NCBI GenBank assembly: GCA_022801595.1
Contig: JAAWSO010000011.1
Span: 1-48,245 of the forward strand
Reading direction: 5' to 3'
DNA from: Clostridiales bacterium
Lineage (GTDB): Bacteria > Bacillota > Clostridia > Oscillospirales > Acutalibacteraceae
DNA: 48,245 bases
The notes below the pieces were generated by a model that saw only the letters and a program-made list of their open reading frames with translations, had not been told where the DNA came from and ran no database searches. Positions 7,714 to 14,147 of the stretch are shown piece after piece; the first letter of the stretch is position 1, and every line of letters starts with the position of its first letter. The translations under genes were made by a program, and so were the position numbers.

Positions 7714-8144
7714 ATTGTCCCTCCTTTTTCCACTTGCTTACAACAGGTTTCACAGGTTCCATATAAAACGGTCTTGGAAGAATCCACTCGAAAATGATGC
7801 TCGTTTAAGATGTGAGCTGCGATGGTATCCAAATAGTTGCAGGATACATGAAATAGTTTGCCGCAAGCACAGCATTTTAAATGATAATGCAAATGGCGAT
7901 CCAGATCATCGCCACAGTACTGATAGCACGCACTAGTTCCATCTCCAAGAATGTATTTCCGCACTAAATTCTGCTCTACCAAACGGTCCAACTGCCGGTA
8001 TACCGTCGCTTTGCTTACCGCTGTTCCCTGTTGTTTCAGATGCTCCACCACCTCGTCCGCAACTAGATGGCGATCTCTGTTTTCTATCAAAAAGCGCAGC
8101 ACCAGTTGGCTCTGTTTGGTTTTATATCCACCAGATAATCCCAC
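7710..8144 (-). CDS. zur: Fur-family zinc uptake repressor
   Basis: This is a metal-sensing winged-helix repressor of the zinc-uptake genes, 144 residues. The winged-helix part contains VLRFLIENRDRHLVADEVVE and VSKATVYRQLDRLVEQNLVR; the dimerisation part has the HLHYHLKCCACGKLFHV metal region and two CXXC pairs (CCACGK near residue 90, CETCCK near the end) that form the structural zinc site. The start is taken at GTG 8144 because AAGGAGG lies 6 nt upstream; the longer frame begins at TTG 8186 inside the operator. It is the first gene of zur-znuA-znuC-znuB. A palindrome at its promoter suggests autoregulation. Fur or PerR are alternatives, but the operon argues for Zur. Confidence 0.9.
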   Translation of the reverse strand: MGLSGGYKTKQSQLVLRFLIENRDRHLVADEVVEHLKQQGTAVSKATVYRQLDRLVEQNLVRKYILGDGTSACYQYCGDDLDRHLHYHLKCCACGKLFHVSCNYLDTIAAHILNEHHFRVDSSKTVLYGTCETCCKQVEKGGTI

Positions 8145-8157
8145 AGAATCCCTCCTT

Positions 8158-8187
8158 ATTGAATTTAAACTGATTCTCAAATTCAAT
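8158..8187. promoter_or_regulatory. Putative Zur operator at the zur-znu promoter
   Basis: ATTGAATTT (8158-8166) and AAATTCAAT (8179-8187) form a perfect 9-bp inverted repeat with a 12-nt spacer that includes TGATTCTCA, a Fur/Zur-box-like half. It lies directly after the -10 box and overlaps the expected transcription start. Confidence 0.6.
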
Positions 8188-8189
8188 TT

Positions 8190-8218
8190 ATTTTATCTTG
8201 TTTTTTCCTTTTTGTCAA
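8190..8218 (-). promoter_or_regulatory. Sigma-A promoter of the zur-znuACB operon
   Basis: TTGACA (8218-8213), a 17-nt spacer and TAAAAT (8195-8190) on the minus strand, 46 nt upstream of the GTG start of zur. Confidence 0.88.
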
Positions 8219-8297
8219 TTCCATTTTTTGTAATTTTTATTTTTAGTTTCCATTTTCTTGATCGAAAACTTACAAAAATAAGGATTTGATCATTCGC

Positions 8298-8326
8298 TTG
8301 ATTTATTTGTATGCTTCGTTTATACT
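8298..8326 (+). promoter_or_regulatory. Sigma-A promoter of the HAD phosphatase gene
   Basis: TTGATT (8298-8303), a 17-nt spacer and TATACT (8321-8326), 48 nt before the ATG. Confidence 0.75.
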
Positions 8327-8374
8327 AATACTAATTACCAGTTGAATTTATAGACAGAAATTGAGGGGATTCTC

Positions 8375-9058
8375 ATGCTTCAAAATTATGATACCATTCT
8401 CTTTGATGCAGACCGCACCCTGTTTGATACCGCCGCTTGTGAAAAAACCGCTCTGAAGGCAGTGATGAAAACCCTGGGGGCTCCGTTTTCCGAGGACATG
8501 CCACAAACTTATTCTCAAATCAATGAAGCTCTTTGGCAAAAAATCGAAACTGGTGAAGTAACTCGCAGTTTTGTCCAAACGGAACGCTGGCGAAAATTTT
8601 TGAAAATCTTCGATTTATCCAGCGATCCCATGAAAATTAACGAGCTTTATTTGTCTTTCTTTTCTCGCTGTCATTTTTTGATGCCTCACGCTGAAGAGGT
8701 CTGCCGAGTGTTATGCAAACGGAAAAAACTATATATCATCACCAACGGCACCTCTCATGTGCAACGGGAACGGTTCGCAAATTCTCCGTTATCTTTTTAC
8801 TTTTTGGATTTCTTTATCTCGGATGATATTGGGATTCCAAAACCTCAGTGGGGATTTTTTTTCTATGTACTCACCCACATCAAATCTACCAAACGGGAAC
8901 GAATTCTCATTGTTGGAGATTCCTTGACCAGCGACATCCAAGGGGGAAATAATGCAAAAATTGACACCTGCTGGTATAATCCCTTCCATCTGCCCAACGA
9001 AACTGGAGTTTCCTGCACGTTTGAAATTGACGATCTCGCCACCCTTCTTGGAGAATAA
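8375..9058 (+). CDS. HAD-superfamily hydrolase, YjjG/YfnB-like nucleotidase
   Basis: This is a cytoplasmic HAD phosphatase of 227 residues. Motif I is TILFDADRTLFDT with the nucleophile and acid Asp; note DADRT in place of the common DxDGT, close to the DADET/DVDDT forms of YjjG and YfnB 5'-nucleotidases. Motif II is LYIITNGTS, motif III is the Lys in IGIPKPQWG, and motif IV is RILIVGDSLTSDIQGG. GAGGGG lies 6 nt before the ATG at 8375. By analogy with YjjG it may dephosphorylate pyrimidine or modified nucleotides (house-cleaning), but the substrate cannot be told from sequence. It is a single gene with its own promoter and terminator. Confidence 0.88.
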   Translation: MLQNYDTILFDADRTLFDTAACEKTALKAVMKTLGAPFSEDMPQTYSQINEALWQKIETGEVTRSFVQTERWRKFLKIFDLSSDPMKINELYLSFFSRCHFLMPHAEEVCRVLCKRKKLYIITNGTSHVQRERFANSPLSFYFLDFFISDDIGIPKPQWGFFFYVLTHIKSTKRERILIVGDSLTSDIQGGNNAKIDTCWYNPFHLPNETGVSCTFEIDDLATLLGE

Positions 9059-9104
9059 AAAAGAGATTCCCGACTGGACATCGTTTCCACTTGGGAATTT
9101 TTTA
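9057..9104 (+). terminator. Terminator after the HAD gene
   Basis: ATTCCC pairs with GGGAAT, an inner TGGA pairs with TCCA, and TTTTTT follows at 9099-9104. Confidence 0.75.
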
Positions 9105-9225
9105 TGTAAAACTTTCTTTCGTCCTGCGATTCTGACCCTTGCTCCACCGTTTTGATTGGTGATCTTTCCATGGATGCAGCTTCCGAATGCAAAACTGGTT
9201 ATTTGCTGTAATTTTTGAAAACCTC

Positions 9226-9254
9226 TTGCACTTTCTTTCAATTTCCTGTACAAT
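9226..9254 (+). promoter_or_regulatory. Sigma-A promoter of the Na+/solute symporter gene
   Basis: TTGCAC (9226-9231), a 17-nt spacer and TACAAT (9249-9254). Confidence 0.75.
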
Positions 9255-9268
9255 AAAGGACATAAACG

Positions 9269-9291
9269 CTTTAAACCGTAACGGTTTAAAG
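9269..9291. promoter_or_regulatory. 23-bp palindromic operator upstream of the symporter gene
   Basis: CTTTAAACCGT and ACGGTTTAAAG are perfect 11-bp arms around a single central A at 9280. The site lies about +8 to +30 of the expected transcript and 27 nt before the TTG start, a classic roadblock/repressor position. The central ACCGTAACGGT has the look of a LacI- or TetR-type site, but the cognate protein is not encoded next to it. Confidence 0.65.
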
Positions 9292-9317
9292 TAATAAAGT
9301 TACAGGAGGCGAACAGA

Positions 9318-10847
9318 TTGCCAAAAGAAGGGGTTTTATACATTTCCATTGCCGTTTATGCCGTAATGATCTTGGGAATCGGCATCTTCAGCGCACGGAA
9401 ATCCAAAAGCATCTCTGACTTTACGGTAGGAGAACGAAAGGCGAACGCCTGGATGTCCGCATTTTCTTACGGCACAACCTACTTTTCTGCCGTCATGTTT
9501 ATTGGATATGCTGGTTCTACCGGATGGAAATATGGACTATGGGGCGTTCTTCCTGGAATCGGGAATGCGATTTTCGGTTCCCTGTTTGCGTGGATGGTTC
9601 TGGCAAAGCGGACCCGGGAAACTACCCGGAGGTTGGAAATCAAGTCCATGCCCCAATTTTTCCATATCCGGTTTCAGAGTATGCCAATGAAACTATTTGC
9701 CGTTGCGATTATCTTTATTTTCCTGCTGCCCTATTCTGCGTCGGTTTACAAGGGTTTGACCAGCGTTTGCTCAGTCTTATTGGGGATCAACGAACAGGTT
9801 TGCATGATCATCATTGCAGTAGCAGCGGCAGCTATTGTGATCCTGGGCGGCTATGTAGCGATGCTGAAAGCAGATTTTATTCAGGGAATCGTTATGATTG
9901 TCGGCATTTGCCTTTTGATTTTCTTTATTGTCCGAAGCCAACAGGTGGGCGGCATTGCCGTTGGCCTCTCCGCGATTGCGAAAAAAACTTCCCAGCTTGG
10001 CTTGACCGCTAAGGATCATATCAGCTTGTGGGCAACCGTTCTGATGACTTCTTTCGGTACCTGGGGTTTGCCGCAAATGATCCACAAGTATTATGGGATC
10101 CGGGATGACAAGGAAGTGCGCCGCGGCACCATTATTTCCACCTTATTTGCGCTGCTCATTGCTGGAGGCGGATACTTCATTGGTTCCCTTTCCCACTTGT
10201 TCTTTCAGGAACTTCCCCAAGGAGGGCAGGATTTCCTGATCCCCAACATGCTGCTGCAATCCCAGCTTCCTACGATTTTGTTAGGCGTTGTGCTGGTTTT
10301 GCTAATTGCCGCTTCGGTATCCACCCTAGCGTCCATTACCATTACCGCATCCTCTACCCTAACCATGGATTTGGTGCAAACCAAAATCCGCCCCAGCATG
10401 ACTTCCTCCCACGCCGCTATTTTTACCAAAGTACTGTGTGGCGTGTTTGTGGGATTGTCCTACTTAATCGCTAATACCAACACCCCCATCTTGGATATGA
10501 TGTCCTATTCTTGGGGAATCCTGTCTGGAAGTTTTTTGGCGCCATACCTGATCACTCTGTATTGGAAGGGCATCAACCGAGCCGGCGCTTGGGCAGGTAT
10601 GCTGGGAGGCTTTCTGGTGGCGTTGCCCCCTGTTATTTTCAAGCTATTTTGTCCCACAATCACCCTGGGAGTTCTTGGCCCCGTTGCAGACATGGGCGCC
10701 CACTTTGCCTGTGCATCCATGGCGGTTTCCTTCCTTCTTTGTTTTGTTGTAAGCAAAATTGCGAAAGCTGCTCAATGGAAAAGTGGAGCAGAAAATCCAG
10801 ATTTCTACATCAAAAAGCAACAGCCTGCCGTTTCTGCGGAGGCCTAA
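9318..10847 (+). CDS. Sodium:solute symporter (SSF family)
   Basis: This is a Na+-coupled symporter of the SSF (PutP/PanF/SGLT) family, 509 residues with about 13 membrane helices. Typical parts are LGIGIFSARKSKSISDFTVG near the N-terminus, FSYGTTYFSAVMFIGYAGST in helix 2, and the helix-8/9 stretch VLLIAASVSTLASITITASS containing the conserved Ser/Thr cluster that forms the Na2 site. The start is TTG at 9318, with AGGAGG 8 nt upstream; no ATG fits. The substrate (amino acid, vitamin, short organic acid or sugar) cannot be assigned from the sequence. It is monocistronic with a strong palindromic operator at its promoter and a clear terminator, so it is probably inducible by its substrate. Confidence 0.9.
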   Translation: MPKEGVLYISIAVYAVMILGIGIFSARKSKSISDFTVGERKANAWMSAFSYGTTYFSAVMFIGYAGSTGWKYGLWGVLPGIGNAIFGSLFAWMVLAKRTRETTRRLEIKSMPQFFHIRFQSMPMKLFAVAIIFIFLLPYSASVYKGLTSVCSVLLGINEQVCMIIIAVAAAAIVILGGYVAMLKADFIQGIVMIVGICLLIFFIVRSQQVGGIAVGLSAIAKKTSQLGLTAKDHISLWATVLMTSFGTWGLPQMIHKYYGIRDDKEVRRGTIISTLFALLIAGGGYFIGSLSHLFFQELPQGGQDFLIPNMLLQSQLPTILLGVVLVLLIAASVSTLASITITASSTLTMDLVQTKIRPSMTSSHAAIFTKVLCGVFVGLSYLIANTNTPILDMMSYSWGILSGSFLAPYLITLYWKGINRAGAWAGMLGGFLVALPPVIFKLFCPTITLGVLGPVADMGAHFACASMAVSFLLCFVVSKIAKAAQWKSGAENPDFYIKKQQPAVSAEA

Positions 10848-10858
10848 TATCCCGAATG

Positions 10859-10889
10859 AAAAACAGCATGTGACCATGCTGTTTTTTTA
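10859..10889 (+). terminator. Terminator after the symporter gene
   Basis: AAAAACAGCATG pairs with CATGCTGTTTTT around a 4-nt loop, followed by a T7 run. Confidence 0.92.
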
Positions 10890-10906
10890 TGGGGAAGGAA
10901 CGGAAC

Positions 10907-11049
10907 TTATGTTGCTGGAAGGAGAGCGGACGCTAGATCAGAAAGCATTACATCCAATGCTCTGATTCCACCTTCAGCCGTATATCATGGCTGGATACTC
11001 CAGATATACGATATGGCGATTTTTGTAAGCGTCAGTACCCTGAACCAAA
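10907..11049 (-). pseudogene. Remnant: C-terminus of a siderophore-binding protein (YclQ/FecB-like)
   Basis: Reading the minus strand from about 11052, one frame gives DAYKNRHIVYLEYPAMIYG. After a one-base shift the next frame gives AEGGIRALDVMLSDLASALL and a TAA at 10907. Together this matches the usual end of iron-siderophore binding proteins (a ...V-YLDP--WYL-EGG--ALD-M--DL... pattern, family knowledge). Only about 45 residues remain and the frame is broken, so it is a dead fragment. It directly follows a permease N-terminus, an order that suggests one large internal deletion of an operon with the permease first and the binding protein last, as in yclNOPQ. Confidence 0.6.
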
Positions 11050-11280
11050 TCATTTTCTACGATGCTGCTGCATAATTAATCCTACCACGTTCATGCCTAT
11101 ACCAGTACCGAAAATGGCAAGCAATGGCGGCAGCCGGAAAATCAGCAAAGTTGCCATTTGATTGCTGTCTCCACCAACCAGACCGAAAACATTCATATCT
11201 AAAACTCCGACAAACAAGGAAGCAAAGCACATTACAAACAATACCGCCGCGAGAAAAATTGTCAGCTTTCATTTTTTCAC
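11050..11280 (-). pseudogene. Remnant: N-terminus of a FecCD-type iron ABC permease (YclN-like)
   Basis: The frame from about 11265 reads LTIFLAAVLFVMCFASLFVG, then GLVGGDSNQMATLLIFRLPP and LLAIFGTGIGMNVVGLIMQQ, which is the N-terminal segment of FecCD permeases (RLPR-L--...G--MQ). A GTG at 11280 with AAAGGAGG 9 nt upstream is the intact old start, but one extra base in an A-run puts it out of frame after three codons. The product would stop at 11050, about 70 residues against the usual 320. Only the first two membrane segments are left. It is not functional. Confidence 0.65.
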
Positions 11281-11408
11281 AAACGATCTCCTCCTTTCCA
11301 AATGTTGGATCGAAAAACAGCTATAGCTATCATATGCTAACCATATCTTCCCTTAACAAGAGCATGCAGAAACACAACAACTGAAATGGGCTGTCAACCT
11401 TACGCAAA

Positions 11409-11441
11409 GCACCGCTTCCGCATAAACGGAGCGGTGTTTTT
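11409..11441 (+). terminator. Terminator at the left edge of the mobile island
   Basis: CACCGC-TCCG (11410-11420) pairs with CGGA-GCGGTG (11427-11436) around a 6-nt loop, with TTTTT following. Confidence 0.75.
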
Positions 11442-11447
11442 GTATGA

Positions 11448-11470
11448 CTTCTGGACACCGTGACCAGAAG
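11448..11470. repeat. Island palindrome, copy 1
   Basis: A 23-bp near-perfect palindrome with arms CTTCTGG/CCAGAAG and inner CAC/GTG and one mismatched pair. An identical copy lies at 13986-14008, and an inverted variant at 12126-12156. Confidence 0.8.
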
Positions 11471-11690
11471 CCCCGCCCTTTCTCTATCCAGGGAAATGTC
11501 GGGGTGATAGGGTTGAACGCTCCCCTCTCAAACCGCTTTCTTTCCTCCGCTGATATGTGGACAATTAGCAGTTTCAAAGCCTTGCCCCGCAAGCATTTCC
11601 AGTCCCGGTTTTGTGGGGGCCGGTATAGTATCATTCCCCAGGCCCAATTTCTTGAAATACTGTCAACATCTGAATTTATGGGAGGTATCT

Positions 11691-12084
11691 ATGAACGGTA
11701 AAAAATCAGCGTCTTATAACCACGAAAACCAGTCAACGCTGGTTGCGGGAAAAAAGCGTATTCGGAGTACGTCGGTCTGTGTCTGGCTGTCCCAGGACGA
11801 ACAGGCAAAAATACAGGAGCGTATGGCAGATGTCGGTATTCACAACCTGTCAGCCTATATGCGAAAAATGGCCCTCAACGGCTATGTACTCCATGTTGAC
11901 CTTACGCCTGTCAAAAAGATCGTTTCCCTGTAACGGCGATGTGCAAATAACCTCAATCAAATCGCTACTCAAGCGAATACTTACGGCGGAGTTTACTCCG
12001 ACGAATTCAAGGCTCTGCAAAAAGACTACCCAGATTTATGGAGGCCGCTCTCCGAGCTGCTGGAAAAACTTTCGGAGGTAGAGT
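11691..12084 (+). pseudogene. mobC: Mobilisation protein MobC, broken by an in-frame stop
   Basis: MobC proteins (ribbon-helix-helix relaxosome accessory proteins) help the relaxase open oriT of mobilisable elements. From the ATG at 11691 (GGGAGG 6 nt upstream) the frame gives STSVCVWLSQDEQAKIQERM, ADVGIHNLSAYMRKMALNGY and LTPVKKIVSL, then TAA at 11931. The very same frame continues RRCANNLNQIATQANTYGGV, YSDEFKALQKDYPDLWRPLS and ELLEKLSEV, the normal MobC second half. A single nonsense codon, in place of what is usually a Leu codon, therefore splits the gene. The MobA relaxase that should follow is absent. It was acquired with the mobile element and is now inactive, unless the stop is suppressed or the 80-residue N-terminal DNA-binding part is used alone. 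Confidence 0.8.
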
Positions 12085-12125
12085 GCATAAGGCCCGGGAG
12101 CGCCAGCGACGGGGCCACAGACAAA

Positions 12126-12156
12126 GGCACTTTTGGTCACTGTGTCCAGAAGTGCC
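12126..12156. repeat. Island palindrome, variant copy 2 (inverted, longer arms)
   Basis: A 31-bp hairpin from GGCACTT to AAGTGCC with one mismatch and one G-T pair. Its core is the reverse complement of copies 1 and 3. It lies within the long leftover sequence after mobC. Confidence 0.75.
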
Positions 12157-12352
12157 AGCGGGTTTGGGGCACCCCAACAAGCATTTTCGCTGTGCGAAAA
12201 TCGCAAGTGTTATATACTTGCCTTGCTTGCCGGGAGTGCGCTCCCTTGAAAAAGCGCAAAAATGGTAGTGGTGTATTTCTTGCGTTTCCTTTGTTGCACA
12301 TACTTTTTTCAACTACTCTGATGGGAAAACAGGCAATGTTAATTTGCGTTGC

Positions 12353-12381
12353 TTGTGGCAACGGGTAGTTCCGCCTATAAT
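12353..12381 (+). promoter_or_regulatory. Promoter of the XRE-type regulator gene
   Basis: TTGTGG (12353-12358), a 17-nt spacer and TATAAT (12376-12381), 36 nt before the ATG. Confidence 0.7.
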
Positions 12382-12416
12382 AGTACTAACAACTGAAAGA
12401 AAGGAGGCTCCCCCTA

Positions 12417-12926
12417 ATGCTCAACGAAAATATTAAAGCAATCAGAAAATCAAAAGGACTTTCGCAACAAGAGCTTGCTGTCAAGCTGAATGTGGTGCGA
12501 CAAACGGTTTCTAAATGGGAGCAAGGATTGTCAGTTCCCGATTCTGATATGTTGCTCTCCATATCGGAAGTGCTTGAAACACCTGTGAGTACGCTGCTTG
12601 GAGAAAACGTCATTGAGTCGGAAGTTGATGACATAAAGACGATTTCCGCAAAACTGGAGGTGGTAAACTTGCAACTTGCACAAAGAAAAACTACAAGAAA
12701 AAGAATCCTACATTGGCTTCTTATCTCATTGTGTATAGTCATAGTAGCAATTTTTGCAGTCTTATATGCATTAGAAAGTCCTTATTTGGGCTGGGATTAT
12801 AGTGATCCTCAAACCGCCGTTCTCGGAGTGGCGTTTCACTCATTTGAATGGCTGTTTGTCAGAGTAGCACCGATTGTCCTTATTGGTGCAATCATAGGAA
12901 TTTTCTTGACATGGAAGAAAGAGTAA
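12417..12926 (+). CDS. XRE-family regulator with C-terminal membrane segments
   Basis: A 169-residue protein. Residues 1-60 are a Cro/CI-type helix-turn-helix: IKAIRKSKGLSQQELAVKLN, VVRQTVSKWEQGLSVPDSDM and LLSISEVLETPVSTLLGE, as in many Firmicutes regulators of mobile elements and toxin/exporter loci. A linker (EVDDIKTISAKLEVVNLQLA) leads to two hydrophobic helices (~100-118 and ~148-165), so the DNA-binding domain is probably tethered to the membrane. AAAGGAGG lies 9 nt before the ATG at 12417. It has its own promoter and is followed 79 nt later by a secreted orphan that it may sense or control. The frame is intact although both neighbours in the island are broken. The function beyond DNA binding is unknown. 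Confidence 0.85.
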   Translation: MLNENIKAIRKSKGLSQQELAVKLNVVRQTVSKWEQGLSVPDSDMLLSISEVLETPVSTLLGENVIESEVDDIKTISAKLEVVNLQLAQRKTTRKRILHWLLISLCIVIVAIFAVLYALESPYLGWDYSDPQTAVLGVAFHSFEWLFVRVAPIVLIGAIIGIFLTWKKE

Positions 12927-13005
12927 AACCACTTTGCTTTATAGCTCCATTCAAAAAAGATAAATTTAACAGTTATTAGATTGACAAACCGGAGGCTTTT
13001 CCAAA

Positions 13006-13482
13006 ATGAACAAAAAGAGAATTGGGATAGCTATTGCAATGATGGTTGTATTGGGATTGAGTTTCATATTATATGAGCAAACAATTCCTAACGAATATGT
13101 AACCGCTGATGACGAAATAGCACTGCATATACAATTAAATACAGAAGAAGATGTTGGATTATTGGTTCTTGATTATCGTGCAGATGATCAAGAACACAGC
13201 GGCGGCATGTCCAATGCGGATAGATCGTTAATGAAGCATGGTTCTGATCTCATATGGGTATGGAAAAAGGAGAAATTAAACAGTTCCTCTGATACTGTAG
13301 AGTTGTCGATACAATTCAGAATTATAACTGAATATGTGGACCCAAATTATGAAAATATATATCCAGAAGAAATCACCAAATATATAGAGGGGCCTATTTC
13401 ATGGAAAGCGCGTTTTGGTGAATCATATTTTGTCACTATTACCGGCGATAAGATAAGTGGGTATAAAGCTGTATTAAACTAA
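13006..13482 (+). CDS. Secreted or membrane-anchored protein of unknown function
   Basis: I do not recognise a named family. The 158-residue product begins MNKKRIGIAIAMMVVLGLSF, one N-terminal hydrophobic helix (signal peptide or anchor, no lipobox). An extracellular domain rich in acidic residues follows, with TADDEIALHIQLNTEEDVGL, LVLDYRADDQEHSGGMS and WKARFGESYFVTITGDKISG. GGAGG stands 10 nt before the ATG. It is the gene after the membrane-linked XRE regulator and on the same strand, so the two probably form a unit. AT content is clearly higher than in the flanking mobile fragments, which suggests this pair is a separate cargo module. No catalytic motif was seen. Confidence 0.75.
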   Translation: MNKKRIGIAIAMMVVLGLSFILYEQTIPNEYVTADDEIALHIQLNTEEDVGLLVLDYRADDQEHSGGMSNADRSLMKHGSDLIWVWKKEKLNSSSDTVELSIQFRIITEYVDPNYENIYPEEITKYIEGPISWKARFGESYFVTITGDKISGYKAVLN

Positions 13483-13698
13483 CAAATTAAAAATGAAATT
13501 ATTATCCCATTACCCCCGCCAGACGGCATATAAAAAACCGTTGTTTCGGCGGCTAGTATCTGTGCGTCCGAACAAAATACAAGCAGCCTTTCGGCGGTTT
13601 TGAAATACCAAATTCAAAGCCGCCGTTTTCTTTTGAAAAATGAAAAACGGAGGGGGTCCCCATTTTTGAGGACACGGCGGTATCAGGGAGGTATTGTC

Positions 13699-13779
13699 AT
13701 GTCCTTTTCCTTTCGTGCGTTGCATCAATTTAGTAAGGAGGTGAAGAAAGCGGGCCGAGCGATCAACGCAAGCTTTTAA
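13699..13779 (+). CDS. Possible 26-residue small basic protein of the mobile island
   Basis: The ATG at 13699 follows CAGGGAGG by 6 nt, and the frame encodes MSFSFRALHQFSKEVKKAG then RAINASF before TAA. The ribosome-binding site is good and the peptide is a plausible amphipathic helix. It could be the conserved small frame that precedes transfer genes in Clostridia conjugative elements, or a leader peptide, but this is a recollection-level comparison and not a firm assignment. GC hairpins follow it. Confidence 0.4.
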   Translation: MSFSFRALHQFSKEVKKAGRAINASF

Positions 13780-13859
13780 CCCGGCTGTGGCAAGCCGGGC
13801 GCAACGACAGCGCGGGGGATCATGAAACTTGCTCACGCCCTCCCATAGACTTGTGGGGG

Positions 13860-13881
13860 AGCTCCGCAATCCTGCGGAGCT
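13860..13881. repeat. Perfect 9-bp hairpin
   Basis: AGCTCCGCA and TGCGGAGCT around a 4-nt loop, in the island's non-coding part; no T-tract. Confidence 0.7.
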
Positions 13882-13912
13882 ATGACAGCCGGTGCCGCCG
13901 GCGACCTGGGAT

Positions 13913-13932
13913 GCTCCCCTGCGCCGGGGAGC
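13913..13932. repeat. Perfect 7-bp GC hairpin
   Basis: GCTCCCC and GGGGAGC around a 6-nt loop, 32 bp after the previous hairpin; no T-tract. Confidence 0.7.
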
Positions 13933-13985
13933 GTGGCAAATACGGCGCTTGTTTTATAGATCGAAATGGATTTATCCTCGCTGAA

Positions 13986-14008
13986 CTTCTGGACACCGTG
14001 ACCAGAAG
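13986..14008. repeat. Island palindrome, copy 3
   Basis: Identical over 23 bp to the copy at 11448-11470 and in the same orientation, 140 bp before the recombinase start. Confidence 0.8.
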
Positions 14009-14147
14009 TGGGGCAAGGTTGAAAGGCAGCACTTTTTCGGTGCTGTCTTTCTGCGTTTCCCCGCATCCTTGTGCCTTGGGGCTGTATTTGGTATATAATG
14101 ACTTGTAAAGATTGACAGCTCCATTTCCCGACAGGAAAGGAGCTATC

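Larger units (their letters stand above)
11281..11690. other. Gap before mobC: left edge of the mobile island
   Basis: This 410-bp stretch has no convincing gene. It holds the intact ribosome-binding site of the dead permease (about 11288-11296), a terminator at 11409-11441, a palindrome at 11448-11470 and a GC-rich stretch resembling the region upstream of mobilisation genes in Clostridia elements; an origin of transfer could lie at 11471-11690, but no nick site could be recognised. The island probably begins near 11380-11410. Confidence 0.35.
13483..14147. other. Hairpin-rich intergenic region of the mobile island
   Basis: This 665-bp stretch contains a 26-codon small frame, two perfect GC hairpins (13860-13881 and 13913-13932), a third copy of the island palindrome, and a C-C-G-T-T-T-T hairpin near 13622-13650. 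No longer gene is supported. Confidence 0.5.

Noticed and set aside
8789-9349. A 186-codon minus-strand frame across the end of the HAD gene and the symporter promoter.
   Set aside because: It overlaps a terminator, a promoter and the palindrome, and reads the HAD gene backwards.
12038-12268. A 76-codon plus-strand frame after mobC (rich in Arg/His).
   Set aside because: It is an out-of-frame reading of the mobC end and of the palindrome-containing leftover sequence, without a ribosome-binding site.
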